From positions 4,969,579-5,033,578 of the forward strand of contig CM119271.1 in assembly GCA_051294375.1 (NCBI GenBank): a stretch of 64,000 nt of DNA, given 5' to 3'. The position numbers and the translations under genes are program-made. Of the stretch, positions 14,622-28,135 are shown one piece after another. The stretch is from Paraspadella gotoi. Taxonomy: Eukaryota > Chaetognatha. Every line of letters begins with the position of its first letter. The first letter of the stretch is position 1. The notes below the pieces were generated by a model, which saw only the letters and a list, made by a program, of their open reading frames with translations, was not told where the DNA came from and searched no databases.

Positions 14622-17277
14622 CAACACAGTTGGCAAGCCTTGTTGCAATGCGGCAGCATGTACCACGGATTATTTTCGCATTCACCCCTGTCGGCCCACT
14701 CTTGACATCTCTCGTGCTGGTCGCCGCAATTTTCGCAGTAGCCGCAAGCTTTGGGACAATTCGGGATCATGTAGTGACCGTTTTTCTTACATTCGCCGCG
14801 TTTGGCCCATTCGTCGCAACGATCCTTGTGATTCTGACAATTTTTCCCGGCGCCGTCTCCACCATCACCGCCGTCTCCACCATCACCACCGTCTCCTCCA
14901 TCACCACCGTCTCCACCATCACCGCCATCTCCTCCATCACCACCATCCCCGCCATCTCCTCCGTTGCCGCATCCTTTGGGTCCGCATCCGTTGCCGAAGT
15001 CGCCCGTGATCAACAGGTTGCCCAATGCCCTTCTGTTGCTGCTGCAGGTCGAAGATCGCATAGAGCTGCAAAGCAGTTGGATGGGTTAAGATTAATTTTC
15101 TGCTATTCCCTTTCTTTTATTTATTTTTTTAATTTTTCTATTTATTCATTTTAAAATTGAGTGAATTATTAATATTTTTTTTTCAATGATGAAAGCAACA
15201 ATGTGAAGGTTTATTTTGCGAAACTTGGAAATCGTTTACCTAGTGCAAGGCTTCTTGGGACAAGCAGTCGGACAAGTGCATTTACACTTGTGGTTCACGT
15301 AGCAAGGATCTTTGCACTTATCGTTCTTCTCGCAATGCGAGTTACAGTTGTACATAATGTTGACGATTTTCGCGTCCGTGAAATGGAGGGCGGGATTAGA
15401 CCGATGACCGATGCTGCCTTGGTAGTCCTTGTTGATAATACGGTAATAGATAAATAATTATTTGTAAACGATAAGCGTGTAATGGAATCGACATAGATTG
15501 AATATTTGACAATATAATATGACAATGAATATAAGCTACTACGGTGGACTAAAATCCACCAACCATTCATCAGTGGCCATTGGTGCAGGAGGCAAGTCAT
15601 TCGCTTCCCAACCCAAAGGTCCGGGGTTTTAGCCAGGTGGTCGCCTAGCAGTTAAGAGGGATGGGGCTCTTAACCCGCCTGTAACATGGTGTTACACTGT
15701 TACAGCCTTATCCGAAGCTCAGGGACTGCTTATATTGATCGGTTCTGTCACTAACACATAACAATAATTACTGTCTCTTCACTACTTATTTTTGCTTATT
15801 TAGGAATTCACTAATTTACAGTACAGCATTTTTGTTGCTCGTCCATTTAACAGATTTTAAAACTAAATCACACTAGCAACGACCTCACCCATTTACCTTT
15901 CTTAACTTAAGGTCTTTTCCTGACAACAACAACGACAACGTCACTCTTGCCTGATTTCTCGTGATGATTGTGAGGCGACCGTTTGACGAAAACGAGGAGC
16001 CTCCGTAGTGCATGACGGAGCAGTAGTCGTACGGAACGCCGAAGTTGTGCGTGCGGCTCTCGATGCGGAAGTTGTGCCGGTTGCTCCAGCTCACGTTGTC
16101 GAGAAGCACCTTGATGGCGGAGTCGCGGTCCGTGCGGCATTGCTCGTGGTGGAGACCTGGTTGAAATTTCTATCTGACGGAGAGAGTTCTTTAGTTAAAA
16201 AAAACTTAAATCAATATTGCAAAGAAACCGATAGACAGAAGAAAATTAAGAAAAAACAGTTAGATTTCGACGGAATGTCATTAAAATAAAATTTGAGGAG
16301 GTCGTAAAGAAGTAGAGAGCACTAATAGAGAATTGTCTTTAAAATTTTTTAATAAATTTTCAAATTATACATTAAATACGCCTTCTAATAATTTTGTAAT
16401 TGGTCCGAATGCAGTTAACGACTCTACCTATGGTGTGCCCCAATTCATGGGCGGCGATCCCGTGCCAAGTGCAGCCTCCAATCCGCAGCGACACCTCGTG
16501 GTTGCGATGCAGCCAACCGACCATCGAGTAGCAACCACCCTTGTTGACCACGGTGATGTAGTTGCTGTGACCGGTGGAGTGGGCCAAAGGGCTTCCGGCC
16601 GGCGTGAACCGGATGCACGTCTTTTCTTGCCACTCCTTGGGTTTAGGAATTGTTGATAATACTACATTTGAAATTAAAATTTAAATACTGCAAATTATTA
16701 ATAGTATTAATGAGCATTGAACAATACAAATTTACAGCTGCTAATTAATAATTATAAAAACGAGGTTAAAAATTTAATATATACCCCAATTTATTAATAA
16801 AAAAAGCCAATTTCTGTGGTGGATACGTAGTACATACTAAGGTAATATCTTGTAAGAGAGATAGTCTCCCTTATCAAAAAGTTAAGAGGCAGGATAGCTG
16901 GTTCATTAAATAAATTAATATGCTTTTAATAGGTTTGCATGGATCTCAAAACTTTAAACAATTCCGCTTGGATTAATAACAAAGAAGAGAATTTGCTAAA
17001 TTTTCACACCCCATCTGCCGAACCTTCATAGCGCTGTAGATGACCCCAGAGTATCGAGACCCGAAAGCGCTGGAGATCTTGTAGGGAATGATGGCCTTGG
17101 GCCAGCGCCAGTAGGGATCCTTCATTCCGGCGCCGGCGAAAGTAGAGAGGCTGACGTTGCTGTAGGCGACGGCGTATTGCAATGGATCAAGATTCATGTC
17201 CATCTGGAGGTTGATCAGGTTGTTCGAGGACGCAGAGGCGGCCGCACCTTTTTTTTTTTGAAGGGTCGGTTGGGGGA

Positions 17278-17359
<82 letters not shown>

Positions 17360-17603
17360 CGAATTGTATTGAGAAGCTTCGCACTGATTTGTGCCCCCCC
17401 CACTCCCCACTCCCCTCCATCCTCACCCTCCTCGTCCCCGCGTCTCGAATGATCTCGTCGATCGTCCGGTCGTCGTCCTCGTCGTCGACGACCGTTTCCA
17501 CGGCGTCGATGTCTTCGCTTTCGACGCCGGGCAGGAAGTCCTCGTCCGCGAACGACGTCGCGACGAAGACTCCTTCGAATTTGGAAAGAGGAAACTTGGT
17601 TCA

Positions 17604-17702
<99 letters not shown>

Positions 17703-17936
17703 TTCCTAATCCCTCGCACAAATCTCTAATTTAATTCCCAAACCATTAAATTTAAAAACTTACTTAATTAACTTACTAAAAAAAAGCTGAAGCGGGGCCC
17801 TTTTTATAAAATATGGCTAATTTATAATACATAATGAATATACACGTTTCGTCTTTGTCTTCCTCCTTGTTTTCAGTCGTCGTTCTTTTCCAACGCAGCG
17901 GAAAAACGTCTCGTTTCTTTGTTATCGTTTTTGAAG

Positions 17937-17969
<33 letters not shown>

Positions 17970-18018
17970 TTTCCTTACCTGCCAAGGCTCCCAACAGAAT
18001 TAACGATACGAGTCTCAT
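14621..18018 (-). CDS. Secreted astacin metalloprotease with two C-terminal ShKT domains
   Basis: A zinc endopeptidase of family M12A, secreted as a zymogen. Exons: 18018-17979, 17572-17427, 17203-17024, 16635-16428, 16156-15951, 15427-15240 and 15065-14621. They sum to 1413 nt, 470 aa plus stop, in phase. Residues 1-20 form a signal peptide (MRLVSLILLGALA...); an acidic propeptide runs to about residue 90; the catalytic domain starts near RWPKAIIPY (about 95-103). The zinc motif is HELGHTIGLHH (His185, Glu186, His189, His195) and the Met-turn is SVMHY (Met240, Tyr242), so catalysis should be intact. The domain ends with the usual IGHRS...NIMYNC stretch, followed by a Cys-rich segment, a Gly-Gly-Asp repeat linker and two six-cysteine ShKT domains, the second ending in the final CQLC. 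ShKT domains are common in worm, cnidarian and mollusc astacins and do not by themselves indicate a toxin. The exon 2/3 and 5/6 junctions rest on phase and family fit. Confidence 0.93.
14850..14968 (-). repeat. Coding (GGD)n minisatellite in the astacin linker
   Basis: A 9-base unit coding Gly-Gly-Asp is repeated about 13 times, with synonymous changes, between the catalytic and ShKT parts of the astacin. It stays in frame, so copy number can vary without breaking the protein. The linker should be flexible and strongly acidic. Confidence 0.9.
15542..15775 (+). mobile_element. tRNA-derived SINE-like element, copy 1
   Basis: About 230 bp inside astacin intron 5, opposite to the gene. It is closely similar to 58061-58290 and, reversed, to 54497-54697. 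It contains an A box matching TRGYNNARNNGG (TGGTGCAGGAGG) and, about 30 bases on, a B-box region within a T-arm-like hairpin, the layout of a Pol III promoter inherited from a tRNA. No poly(A) tail is obvious; the 3' end is AT-rich. Confidence 0.7.
17282..17357. repeat. (GA)n microsatellite
   Basis: About 38 GA units within astacin intron 2, between the exons ending at 17427 and starting at 17203. Confidence 0.97.
17606..17701. repeat. (TAA)n microsatellite
   Basis: About 32 perfect TAA units in astacin intron 1. They read as poly-Ile or poly-Leu in other frames; those ORFs are spurious. Confidence 0.98.
17936..17969. repeat. (GTC)n microsatellite beside the astacin exon 1 donor
   Basis: About 11 GTC units (GAC on the gene strand) starting a few bases inside intron 1 after the exon 1 donor at 17978. 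Confidence 0.9.
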
Positions 18019-18363
18019 TTCCACCAAATTTGTGTCACGTCTCGAAAACATTTCCCCCTTTTTATACGAATCCATTGACAAAGGCTCCGTTGTTATTAAG
18101 GCTTTTTTTTTATAAGAGGCTCGAATTGCCTCGATTGCCTTTGGTATCTCGACCGCGTTGGAAAAACAAAAAGACTCGATTCTTCGTTGAATTTAATCTT
18201 GGAGAGACTGACGCTACAGATCGGTGAATGTGATAATGTGATTATGTTAAACCTTGGTCGTGATTGGTTAATTTTTAAAGAGAGGTACAAGATAATAAGC
18301 GTAATTTTTGTTATTATTCGTTACGCACTGTGCTACGTTTCTATGTTTTTTTGTTTATTTGTT
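18019..18363. other. Upstream flank of the astacin gene
   Basis: The likely promoter side of the astacin gene. No clear core-promoter element or coding exon could be assigned. Confidence 0.4.
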
Positions 18364-18365
18364 TT

Positions 18366-18445
<80 letters not shown>
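18364..18445. repeat. (CTTT)n microsatellite
   Basis: About 20 CTTT units, followed by a degenerate TTTA/TTTC tail to about 18500. Confidence 0.97.
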
Positions 18446-18489
18446 TATTTAATTATTTATTTTATTTATTTTTTTTTATCATTTATTTC

Positions 18490-18805
18490 TTTCTTTCTTC
18501 CCTTTTCCTTTCCTTGCCCTATTACCCTTCCTCCCTTCCTTCTTCCCTTCCCTCACTACTTCCCTTTTCCCTTCCTTGTCCTATTGCCCTTCCTCCCTTC
18601 CCCCTTCCTTCTTCCCTTCTTTCCTTCCCTCCATATTTCCCTTCTCCTTTCCTTGCCCTTCCTCCCTTCCTTCTTTCCTTCCCCCCTTTATTTCCCTTTT
18701 CCCTTCCTTGCCCTCTTGCCCTTCCTCCTTTCCCTCTTCCCTACTTTCCTTCCCCCTCTTATTTCCCTTTTCCTTTCCTTGCCCTCTCGCCCTTCTTCTC
18801 TTCCT
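18490..18805. repeat. Degenerate CCTTCC polypyrimidine repeat
   Basis: About 310 bases almost purely C and T on the plus strand, made of variants of CCTTCCCTTCCTTGCCCT with internal roughly 50-60 bp periodicity (recurring TTTCCCTTTTCCTTTCCTTGCCCT). Confidence 0.85.
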
Positions 18806-18925
18806 CTCCCCTCGGAGTTGATCTTTGCCGTTGACGTTAATGCATCCTCATTTGGATGAAGGAGACAAGAACCGCGAACGCGAATGGATGGCGCCAGGCG
18901 AGCGCGAGTCCGACTCGCGTCGATG

Positions 18926-18937
18926 ACTCTCTCTCTA

Positions 18938-18997
<60 letters not shown>

Positions 18998-19150
18998 TTT
19001 TCTCTCTCTCTCTCTCTCTCTTCTTATTTTGCTTGTTTCTTTCTTCTTTCTTTCTTTCTGTCTGTCTTTCTTCTTTCTTTTTTCTTTTCTTTCTTCTTTT
19101 TCTTTCTTTTTCTTTCTTTTTTCTTTCTTTCTTTTTCTCTTACGTTCTTT
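18926..19150. repeat. (CT)n grading into (TTTC)n
   Basis: CT units to about 19020, then TTTC/TTCTT variants to about 19150. Entirely pyrimidine on the plus strand except rare bases. Confidence 0.95.
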
Positions 19151-19456
19151 TTTCCCTGGTGATCTAAGATCAGTCGACTAGTAAATTTGTAGCAGTTATA
19201 GTCAAGCCAAGCGGTGAGTCAAATTATTTATTTTAAAAATCCTGTCCCCTCTAACGGTATTTCGTACAATTTATTTACCTTTTCAATTATTTGTCACTTT
19301 ATCTTTATTACTTTATATTTTTGTCTTCACATATTCACGTGTTCACTTGTTTTCGAGCAATAAGCTCAACGTTCCAGACGAGCGGCTCTCGAGATGGCCT
19401 TTCTTTTCGGATTTAACAAAAGGTCGCCGCCATGTTTTGTTCTTTTGTTGTTGTCC

Positions 19457-21726
<2,270 letters not shown>

Positions 21727-22831
21727 CTCATCATCGCCCGCGGTGGTGCGTCGGAACGCGTATATAATCAAGGCCAAATAAAAATCAGGTCTCTGACGGG
21801 CCTGCAGCTTGGCAGACGATCAAGTTGATGAGGAGAAAAAGGGGGTTGAGAGCACGGGTGGAGCGAACGTTTAAGTTTTTAATCGCAGTTCGAGAATCGA
21901 AAAAAAGAGAGAAAACTGAAATTGAAGTTAAGAAGCTGGGAGTAGTTATCAAGCCAGCTTGGTTCTCATCCCGTGATCATAATTAATATCAGGGGCCAGA
22001 CTTAATTATAAAAGAAGTCAAGACTGGCGCATTGTTGGACTCTAAAGATTTAAAAAAAAAATGCCAAATTAAATTCAATTGAATAATTAGAATTGCTGTG
22101 TTTTTTATCTTACTTTCCTTAATGATCTCATCTTTTTTTCTCGGAGAGGAACACTGGGTTTTAGGCCATGATTTTACAAAAAAAAATTGGAAAAACAAGC
22201 GAAAAAAAGTAAATTTTTCTTAAAATTTTTCTTTTTTTACGCCGCTGACAAGTATTTTTTTACTTATATATATAATTATATATAAATTTAAAAATAAAAT
22301 AATTCTCTCCTACGCTTCTAGTAATGTTCTTAATATTGCTTTTAGTAATCTAAAATAAAAACTATTCTCTGAACGATTACTTACGATACATACTTATAAT
22401 GTGCCATAAAATCACTCACAAACGCACAAGACGACAACAAACAAACTATTGTCCCGGATCCGTGGAGGTCATTTTGTCATTTGCGAGACTGACAGGCGGA
22501 CGACCAGCTGGACACCCGTGGACACCCAGCTCCTATTGAAGTCACGAGCATATACGAACATCAGTTCATTAGACATCGCGGAGCGCAAATGCTTTTTGGG
22601 ACAAACGAAGTTGTGACTGATGGAGGAAAAGAAGGAAGGGAGAATGTAAGGAAAAAGAGAAAAGCAGATAGACGTATATATATTATATATTAATATATGA
22701 ATATATAAACGCCGTCGAGCAGAAGTTGACGTTCGAAAGCAACTGGGGGGCTGAAGCCCAAAAGCCACGATACGAATTTCAATAAGAATGCAAATACTAA
22801 TGTATGATTTGATTCTGCGTGTTCATCTCTC
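21727..22831 (+). repeat. Noncoding 1.1 kb unit, copy 1 (duplicated at 22857-23822)
   Basis: Runs from the GGTGGT...AAATAAAAATCAGGTCTCTGA start to the GTTCATCTCTC that abuts a 25 bp gap. The same sequence follows in the same orientation after the gap. The copies differ mainly by one- or few-base gains and losses every 10-20 bases, the texture of unpolished long reads. No coding capacity. Confidence 0.85.
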
Positions 22832-22856
22832 NNNNNNNNNNNNNNNNNNNNNNNNN

Positions 22857-23822
22857 TCTCTCTCTCTCGCCCCGGTGGTCGGACCGATAATCAGGCAAAT
22901 AAAAATCAGGTCTCTGAACGGGCCTGCAGCTTTGGCAGACGATCAAGTTGATGAGAGAAAAAGGGGTTGAGAGCAGCGGGTGGACGAATTTTTGAACGAG
23001 GAACTTTAATTTTAATCCAGTCGAGAATCGAAAAGAGAAAAACTGAACTGAAGTTAAGAAGCTGGGGTAGTTATCAAGCAGCTTGGTTCTCTCCCATGAT
23101 CATAATTATTAATTAATCAGGCCAATTAAATTATAAAAGAAGTCAACTGGCCATCGTTGGACTCTAGATTTAGGAAAAAAAATGACAAAATTAAATTAAA
23201 TAATTCGAGAGGAACACTGGTTTTAGGCCATGATTTTCAAATAAAAATTGAAACAAAGCGAAATATTAATTTTTTTTCTTACAATTTTTCTTTTTTTACG
23301 CCGCTACGATTTACTTATATAATTAATTAATTATAATCCCTTCCTCTCTTCTTTTCTCTTCCTCGCTTCTAGAATGTTCTTAATATTGCTTTTAGTAAAC
23401 TATTATCTGAACGATTACTTACATACATCCTTATATGTGCCATAACATCACTCACAACCACAACGACAACAACAACTTTGTCCCGCCGTGAGGTCATTTG
23501 TCATTGCGAGACTGGACAGCGGACGCTGGACACCCGCTCTATGAGTCACGACATACGGAACATCAGTTCCATTAGACATCCGGGCCCAAATGTTTTGGGA
23601 CAAACGAGTTGTGACTGATGGAGAGAAAGAATGAAGGAGAGAATGTAAGGAAAAAAAGAGGAAAGAGATAGACGTATATATATATATATATATTATATAT
23701 GAATATATAAACCGTCAGACAGAAGTTGACGTTCGAGGGGCTGAAGCCCAAAAGCCGCAATACGAAATTTCGAATGAGAGGCAAATACTAATGTATGATT
23801 TGATTCTGCGTGTTCATCTCTC
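22857..23822 (+). repeat. Noncoding 1 kb unit, copy 2
   Basis: Colinear with 21727-22831 from the CT run through the shared end GTATGATTTGATTCTGCGTG and the same CTCTC before an N run. Both copies stopping at a gap at the same base suggests two versions of one locus flanking the gap. Confidence 0.85.
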
Positions 23823-24071
23823 NNNNNNNNNNNNNNNNNNNNNNNNNNNNNNNNNNNNNNNNNNNNNNNNNNNNNNNNNNNNNNNNNNNNNNNNNNNNNN
23901 NNNNNNNNNNNNNNNNNNNNNNNNNNNNNNNNNNNNNNNNNNNNNNNNNNNNNNNNNNNNNNNNNNNNNNNNNNNNNNNNNNNNNNNNNNNNNNNNNNNN
24001 NNNNNNNNNNNNNNNNNNNNNNNNNNNNNNNNNNNNNNNNNNNNNNNNNNNNNNNNNNNNNNNNNNNNNNN
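23823..24071. other. Assembly gap (249 N)
   Basis: Unknown bases. The smaller gap 22832-22856 (25 N) precedes the second duplicated unit. Confidence 1.
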
Positions 24072-24474
24072 CCGCCAGAGGCGACACTCGCGGCTTCTGA
24101 TTGGTCAATTTCCGCCACGTGATTACTCCTCATGATTTTTCTTTCCCGCTCCTCCGCGCATTAACTTTCCTTTTATGGACATGAAAGTGCCACGCCAGGG
24201 AATTGCTTTTATGCAAATGAGAGACCCCCTCTTTATTTTTTCCCCCTTTCTTTGGGAAAGAGAAATAGAGAGAGAGAGACTGAGAGGGAGAGACGGAGGA
24301 AAGGAGAGAGAAAAAGAGACAGAAAGAAAACGAGGGAGAGAGAGACAGAAAACGGAAGAGAACGAAAGAGAGAGAGAGAGAGAGAAAGTGTAAGTCTCAG
24401 AGAGGAAGAGACAGGGAAAAAAAAAAGAACGAGAGCAAGATAGAAATATACATATATATATATATGTATGTATG

Positions 24475-24514
<40 letters not shown>

Positions 24515-25597
24515 TGCTTATAATGGGCGGAGATAAGGAGCCGCGAAGCCCCTGGAGGGAAGGGAAAGAAAGAAGGAAGAATGGCATAGAGCGAATGGAA
24601 AGAATTGGACCGGAAGTGACGTCATGCGACCGGAAGTTCACAAGACCGTAAGTGACGTTACACTCGCCCACGCGGCCACGGAATCACAGCGCCGGATTTC
24701 TAATCACCGTTAGCATTCACTTATTTGATGTGCCGTTGATAATGACAATCACGGGCGAAAGGGAATGAATTTTGCAAAGAAATATAATATTTGACTCTCT
24801 TCGCCGTATTTTCGCCTCTCATCGTCGTCGAGCCCAGATTTTCGCTCCTCATCCTCGTTCACAGCCCTCCCCGTCGACGCCCCCCTTCCTTCATCCCCAC
24901 GGCGACCAATTCTCGGAAATCGTCCATAATCTTTTTCATTGTGTCGCCGTCTGGTGTGGATGGACAATTGGACATCGAAGATCGAGCGGAAATGAGACTT
25001 TGTCCTTGACAACGTCGTCCCTTTCTTCCCAACGTCGGGCGATTCGTCCTCAGAGTCTCGCCTTTTTTTTTCCTTTATCAAGTTTTTAAAAGTATATGTC
25101 AGTTCGTTTAATTAATTCTCGCCGCTCCGAATCGCTTCATCGCGTAATTTTTGTATCCCTCGCTCAAACTCTTTTGTCACGATTATCTTTGTCCTCCTTT
25201 TTATCCCTCCACTTGTCCTCTCTTTGTCCCACGTCGCGAGTCATTGAAACTGGAACGGGCCGTGTTTGGCCTTTTGTAAGTCCCTCGGCCGATAATCGAG
25301 TCGTATTATCCCGTTTTATCGTTTTTTTTTCCCTTTTCGAGTTTCGAGGGTTTTTACAGCCGGCTATTCAGTGTAGAACATTCATTACAGGCATTTATAA
25401 TTAAAATTAATACTTCTCAATTCCGAATACAAACACTTTATTCCCATTACGATATTCCGTTAAATACATTACAGCAATCCGCCTTTTACAGCTGTTCCGG
25501 TCGTTTTGCTGTTGTTTACAAATTTTTTACAGTCACGGTTTTCCGCGTTCCGCACAAATACGCGCCCGCTCTGCCGCCTCGTGGCGACGTAAACATT
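24072..25597. other. Non-genic region with GA/TA microsatellites
   Basis: 24250-24400 is GA-rich, 24440-24515 alternates TA/TG and GA. 24600-24665 carries three variants of GACCGGAAGTGACGTCA (ETS core GGAAGT next to CRE-like GACGT), a possible promoter. An open minus-strand frame at 24749-25081 is rich in Arg, Glu and Asp; I do not recognise it and do not call it a gene. Confidence 0.4.
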
Positions 25598-25964
25598 NNN
25601 NNNNNNNNNNNNNNNNNNNNNNNNNNNNNNNNNNNNNNNNNNNNNNNNNNNNNNNNNNNNNNNNNNNNNNNNNNNNNNNNNNNNNNNNNNNNNNNNNNNN
25701 NNNNNNNNNNNNNNNNNNNNNNNNNNNNNNNNNNNNNNNNNNNNNNNNNNNNNNNNNNNNNNNNNNNNNNNNNNNNNNNNNNNNNNNNNNNNNNNNNNNN
25801 NNNNNNNNNNNNNNNNNNNNNNNNNNNNNNNNNNNNNNNNNNNNNNNNNNNNNNNNNNNNNNNNNNNNNNNNNNNNNNNNNNNNNNNNNNNNNNNNNNNN
25901 NNNNNNNNNNNNNNNNNNNNNNNNNNNNNNNNNNNNNNNNNNNNNNNNNNNNNNNNNNNNNNNN
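25598..25964. other. Assembly gap (367 N)
   Basis: Unknown bases. Confidence 1.
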
Positions 25965-27122
25965 TTCCCCATTTTTATTTATCTTTGGGTCTCTCTGTCT
26001 GTCTCTCTCTCTCCCCTGTTTCTTCCCTTTTTCTTTCTCTTTTCCAATCCAAATGATGAAAAAAAAACTTCATAAGAAATTAGAAAAGAAAACTTTCGCT
26101 CTTTTGCAAACGGAAGGGAGGAAGGGGAGGGGAGGAAAGGGAGGAAGAGGGGGAAGGAAAGGAGAAGAGATGGCGCGAAAGAAAAAAAGAGAGAAGGAGA
26201 AAGAGAGACGGAGAAAAAAGAAATCCCATTAAAAGCTAGTATGCAAATGAAATTTTGGTTCTTTTTCTGCTCGTTCGGGCGCTTGCTCTCNNNNNNNNNN
26301 NNNNNNNNNNNNNNNNNNNNNNNNNNNNNNNNNNNNNNNNNNNNNNNNNNNNNNNNNNNNNNNNNNNNNNNNNNNNNNNNNNNNNNNNNNNNNNNNNNNN
26401 NNNNNNNNNNNNNNNNNNNNNNNNNNNNNNNNNNNNNNNNNNNNNNNNNNNNNNNNNNNNNNNNNNNNNCTCTCTCTCTCTCTCCGTGGCTGATTTTCAA
26501 ACGACTATTTTCTGCCTCTTTTTCCGGAGAAGATTGAGAGACTTGTAAGCCGACGGTAATAAATTTCGTTTAAGGGAAGAGAGAAGGGGAAAGAGAGAAA
26601 AGATATAAAAGGTAATGAAGAGAGAGGGAAGGGAGGAAAAGAGGGTAGGAAAGAAAGATGAAAGAGAAAAGAGAATAAGAAAAACTTTCAGAAAGGAGAA
26701 TGTACTNNNNNNNNNNAAAAATTATGGAAAAAGGAGAAATATAAGAAAGAAATAAAGAGAGAAAGAAAGAAAGACAAAAATAAAGAGAGAGAGAAAGAAA
26801 GAGAGAAAGAAAGAAAGAANNNNNNNNNNNNNNNNNNNNNNNNNNNNNNNNNNNNNNNNNNNNNNNNNNNNNNNNNNNNNNNNNNNNNNNNNNNNNNNNN
26901 NNNNNNNNNNNNNNNNNNNNNNNNNNNNNNNNNNNNNNNNNNNNNNNNNNNNNNNNNNNNNNNNNNNNNNNNNNNNNNNNNNNNNNNNNNNNNNNNNNNN
27001 NNNNNNNNNNNNNNNNNNNNNNNNNNNNNNNNNNNNNNNNNNNNNNNNNNNNNNNNNNNNNNNNNNNNNNNNNNNNNNNNNNNNNNNNNNNNNNNNNNNN
27101 NNNNNNNNNNNNNNNNNNNNNN

Positions 27123-27157
<35 letters not shown>

Positions 27158-28135
27158 TGAAGGGACGCGGAGACTATAAAGAGAGATGGGAAGGCCTTTT
27201 AAGGGAGGCCGAACGGGTCAACTCGTCCTGCGAGGAACTGTGCCCGGGATGAAGTCTAAGAGGAGGAGGAGAAAGAGGAGGAGGAAGAGGAGGAAGAGGA
27301 GGAGCAAGCGGAAGGGCTAAAGGGAAATGATCCCCGGGGAAGGGAATGCGGGTTTATTTCGTACGAGGGTAAGGGACTAAGGGTAGGGGAAAGAATGATA
27401 AAAAACGCGCTGAGCAGAGAAAAAAGAATACAACGACCATAATAATCGTCTTTAAAAAGTCGTGTTAAATATTTATCATTAATATAGTTTGAATTAGTTT
27501 TAAATATAAAACAAAATTACATTTAAAGTTTATCAAGTCGTTTTTAATAAATTTCCCAAAACACACTAAAAAGAAATATTATTATTAATATTATTTATAA
27601 ATGATTATAGGTAAAGTTCTAACCGACTCATAAAAATCTCTTCTAAAGATGCGTCGCCGCATTTTAAAAAATGGGGCTGAACAAAAATGCGAATCTTTAA
27701 TGCCGCGAGTCAAACTTCCTTTCGATGCCTTACCCCGTCGAGAGATGCTGCGGCAAAGACTTACCTCGAGGGAGAAGAAGGGAGGATGGATAATGGATAT
27801 GCGAGCAGAGAGCAGTAGAGAGAGAGAGAGAGAGAAGAGAATGAGAGAGAGAAGAGAGAAGATCAATGCTTCACATATATATTCGTGGCGGTGGAAAGGG
27901 GCGCTCTCTTCCCGCGGGATTTGGAGTCCCTCGTCAGACGGCTAGCGGTCGCCCGCAGGGAAGAAGGGGTGACAGAGAGAGAGAGAGAAGAAGACGAGAG
28001 AGAGAGACAGAGAGGAGACGACGAAGAGAAATGAGAGAGAGACGAGAGCCGAGATGCGAGAGCGATGATGCGTTTCAAGCAATGACGTCAAACGCGTCGG
28101 CTTTCACCGACCGGCATTTTGGACAGCGCGTGTTT
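25965..28135. other. Purine-rich non-genic region with gaps
   Basis: GA- and GAAA-rich tracts interrupted by gaps at 26291-26469, 26707-26716 and 26820-27122, each bordered by simple repeat, so the gaps probably are collapsed microsatellites. 27590-28080 has GA-rich frames only. No gene supported. Confidence 0.6.

Noticed and set aside
14630-15154. 174-codon plus-strand ORF opposite the last astacin exon
   Set aside because: It is the antisense shadow of the GGD/ShKT exon; the minus strand gives a complete, in-phase protein with conserved cysteines.
18308-18859. Phe/Leu/Pro-rich plus-strand ORFs
   Set aside because: Translations of CTTT and CCTTCC repeats.
24859-24975. Short minus-strand ORF starting MSNCPSTPDGDTMKK
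   Set aside because: Looks faintly protein-like, but it is 38 codons, unsupported by neighbouring exons, and not recognisable.
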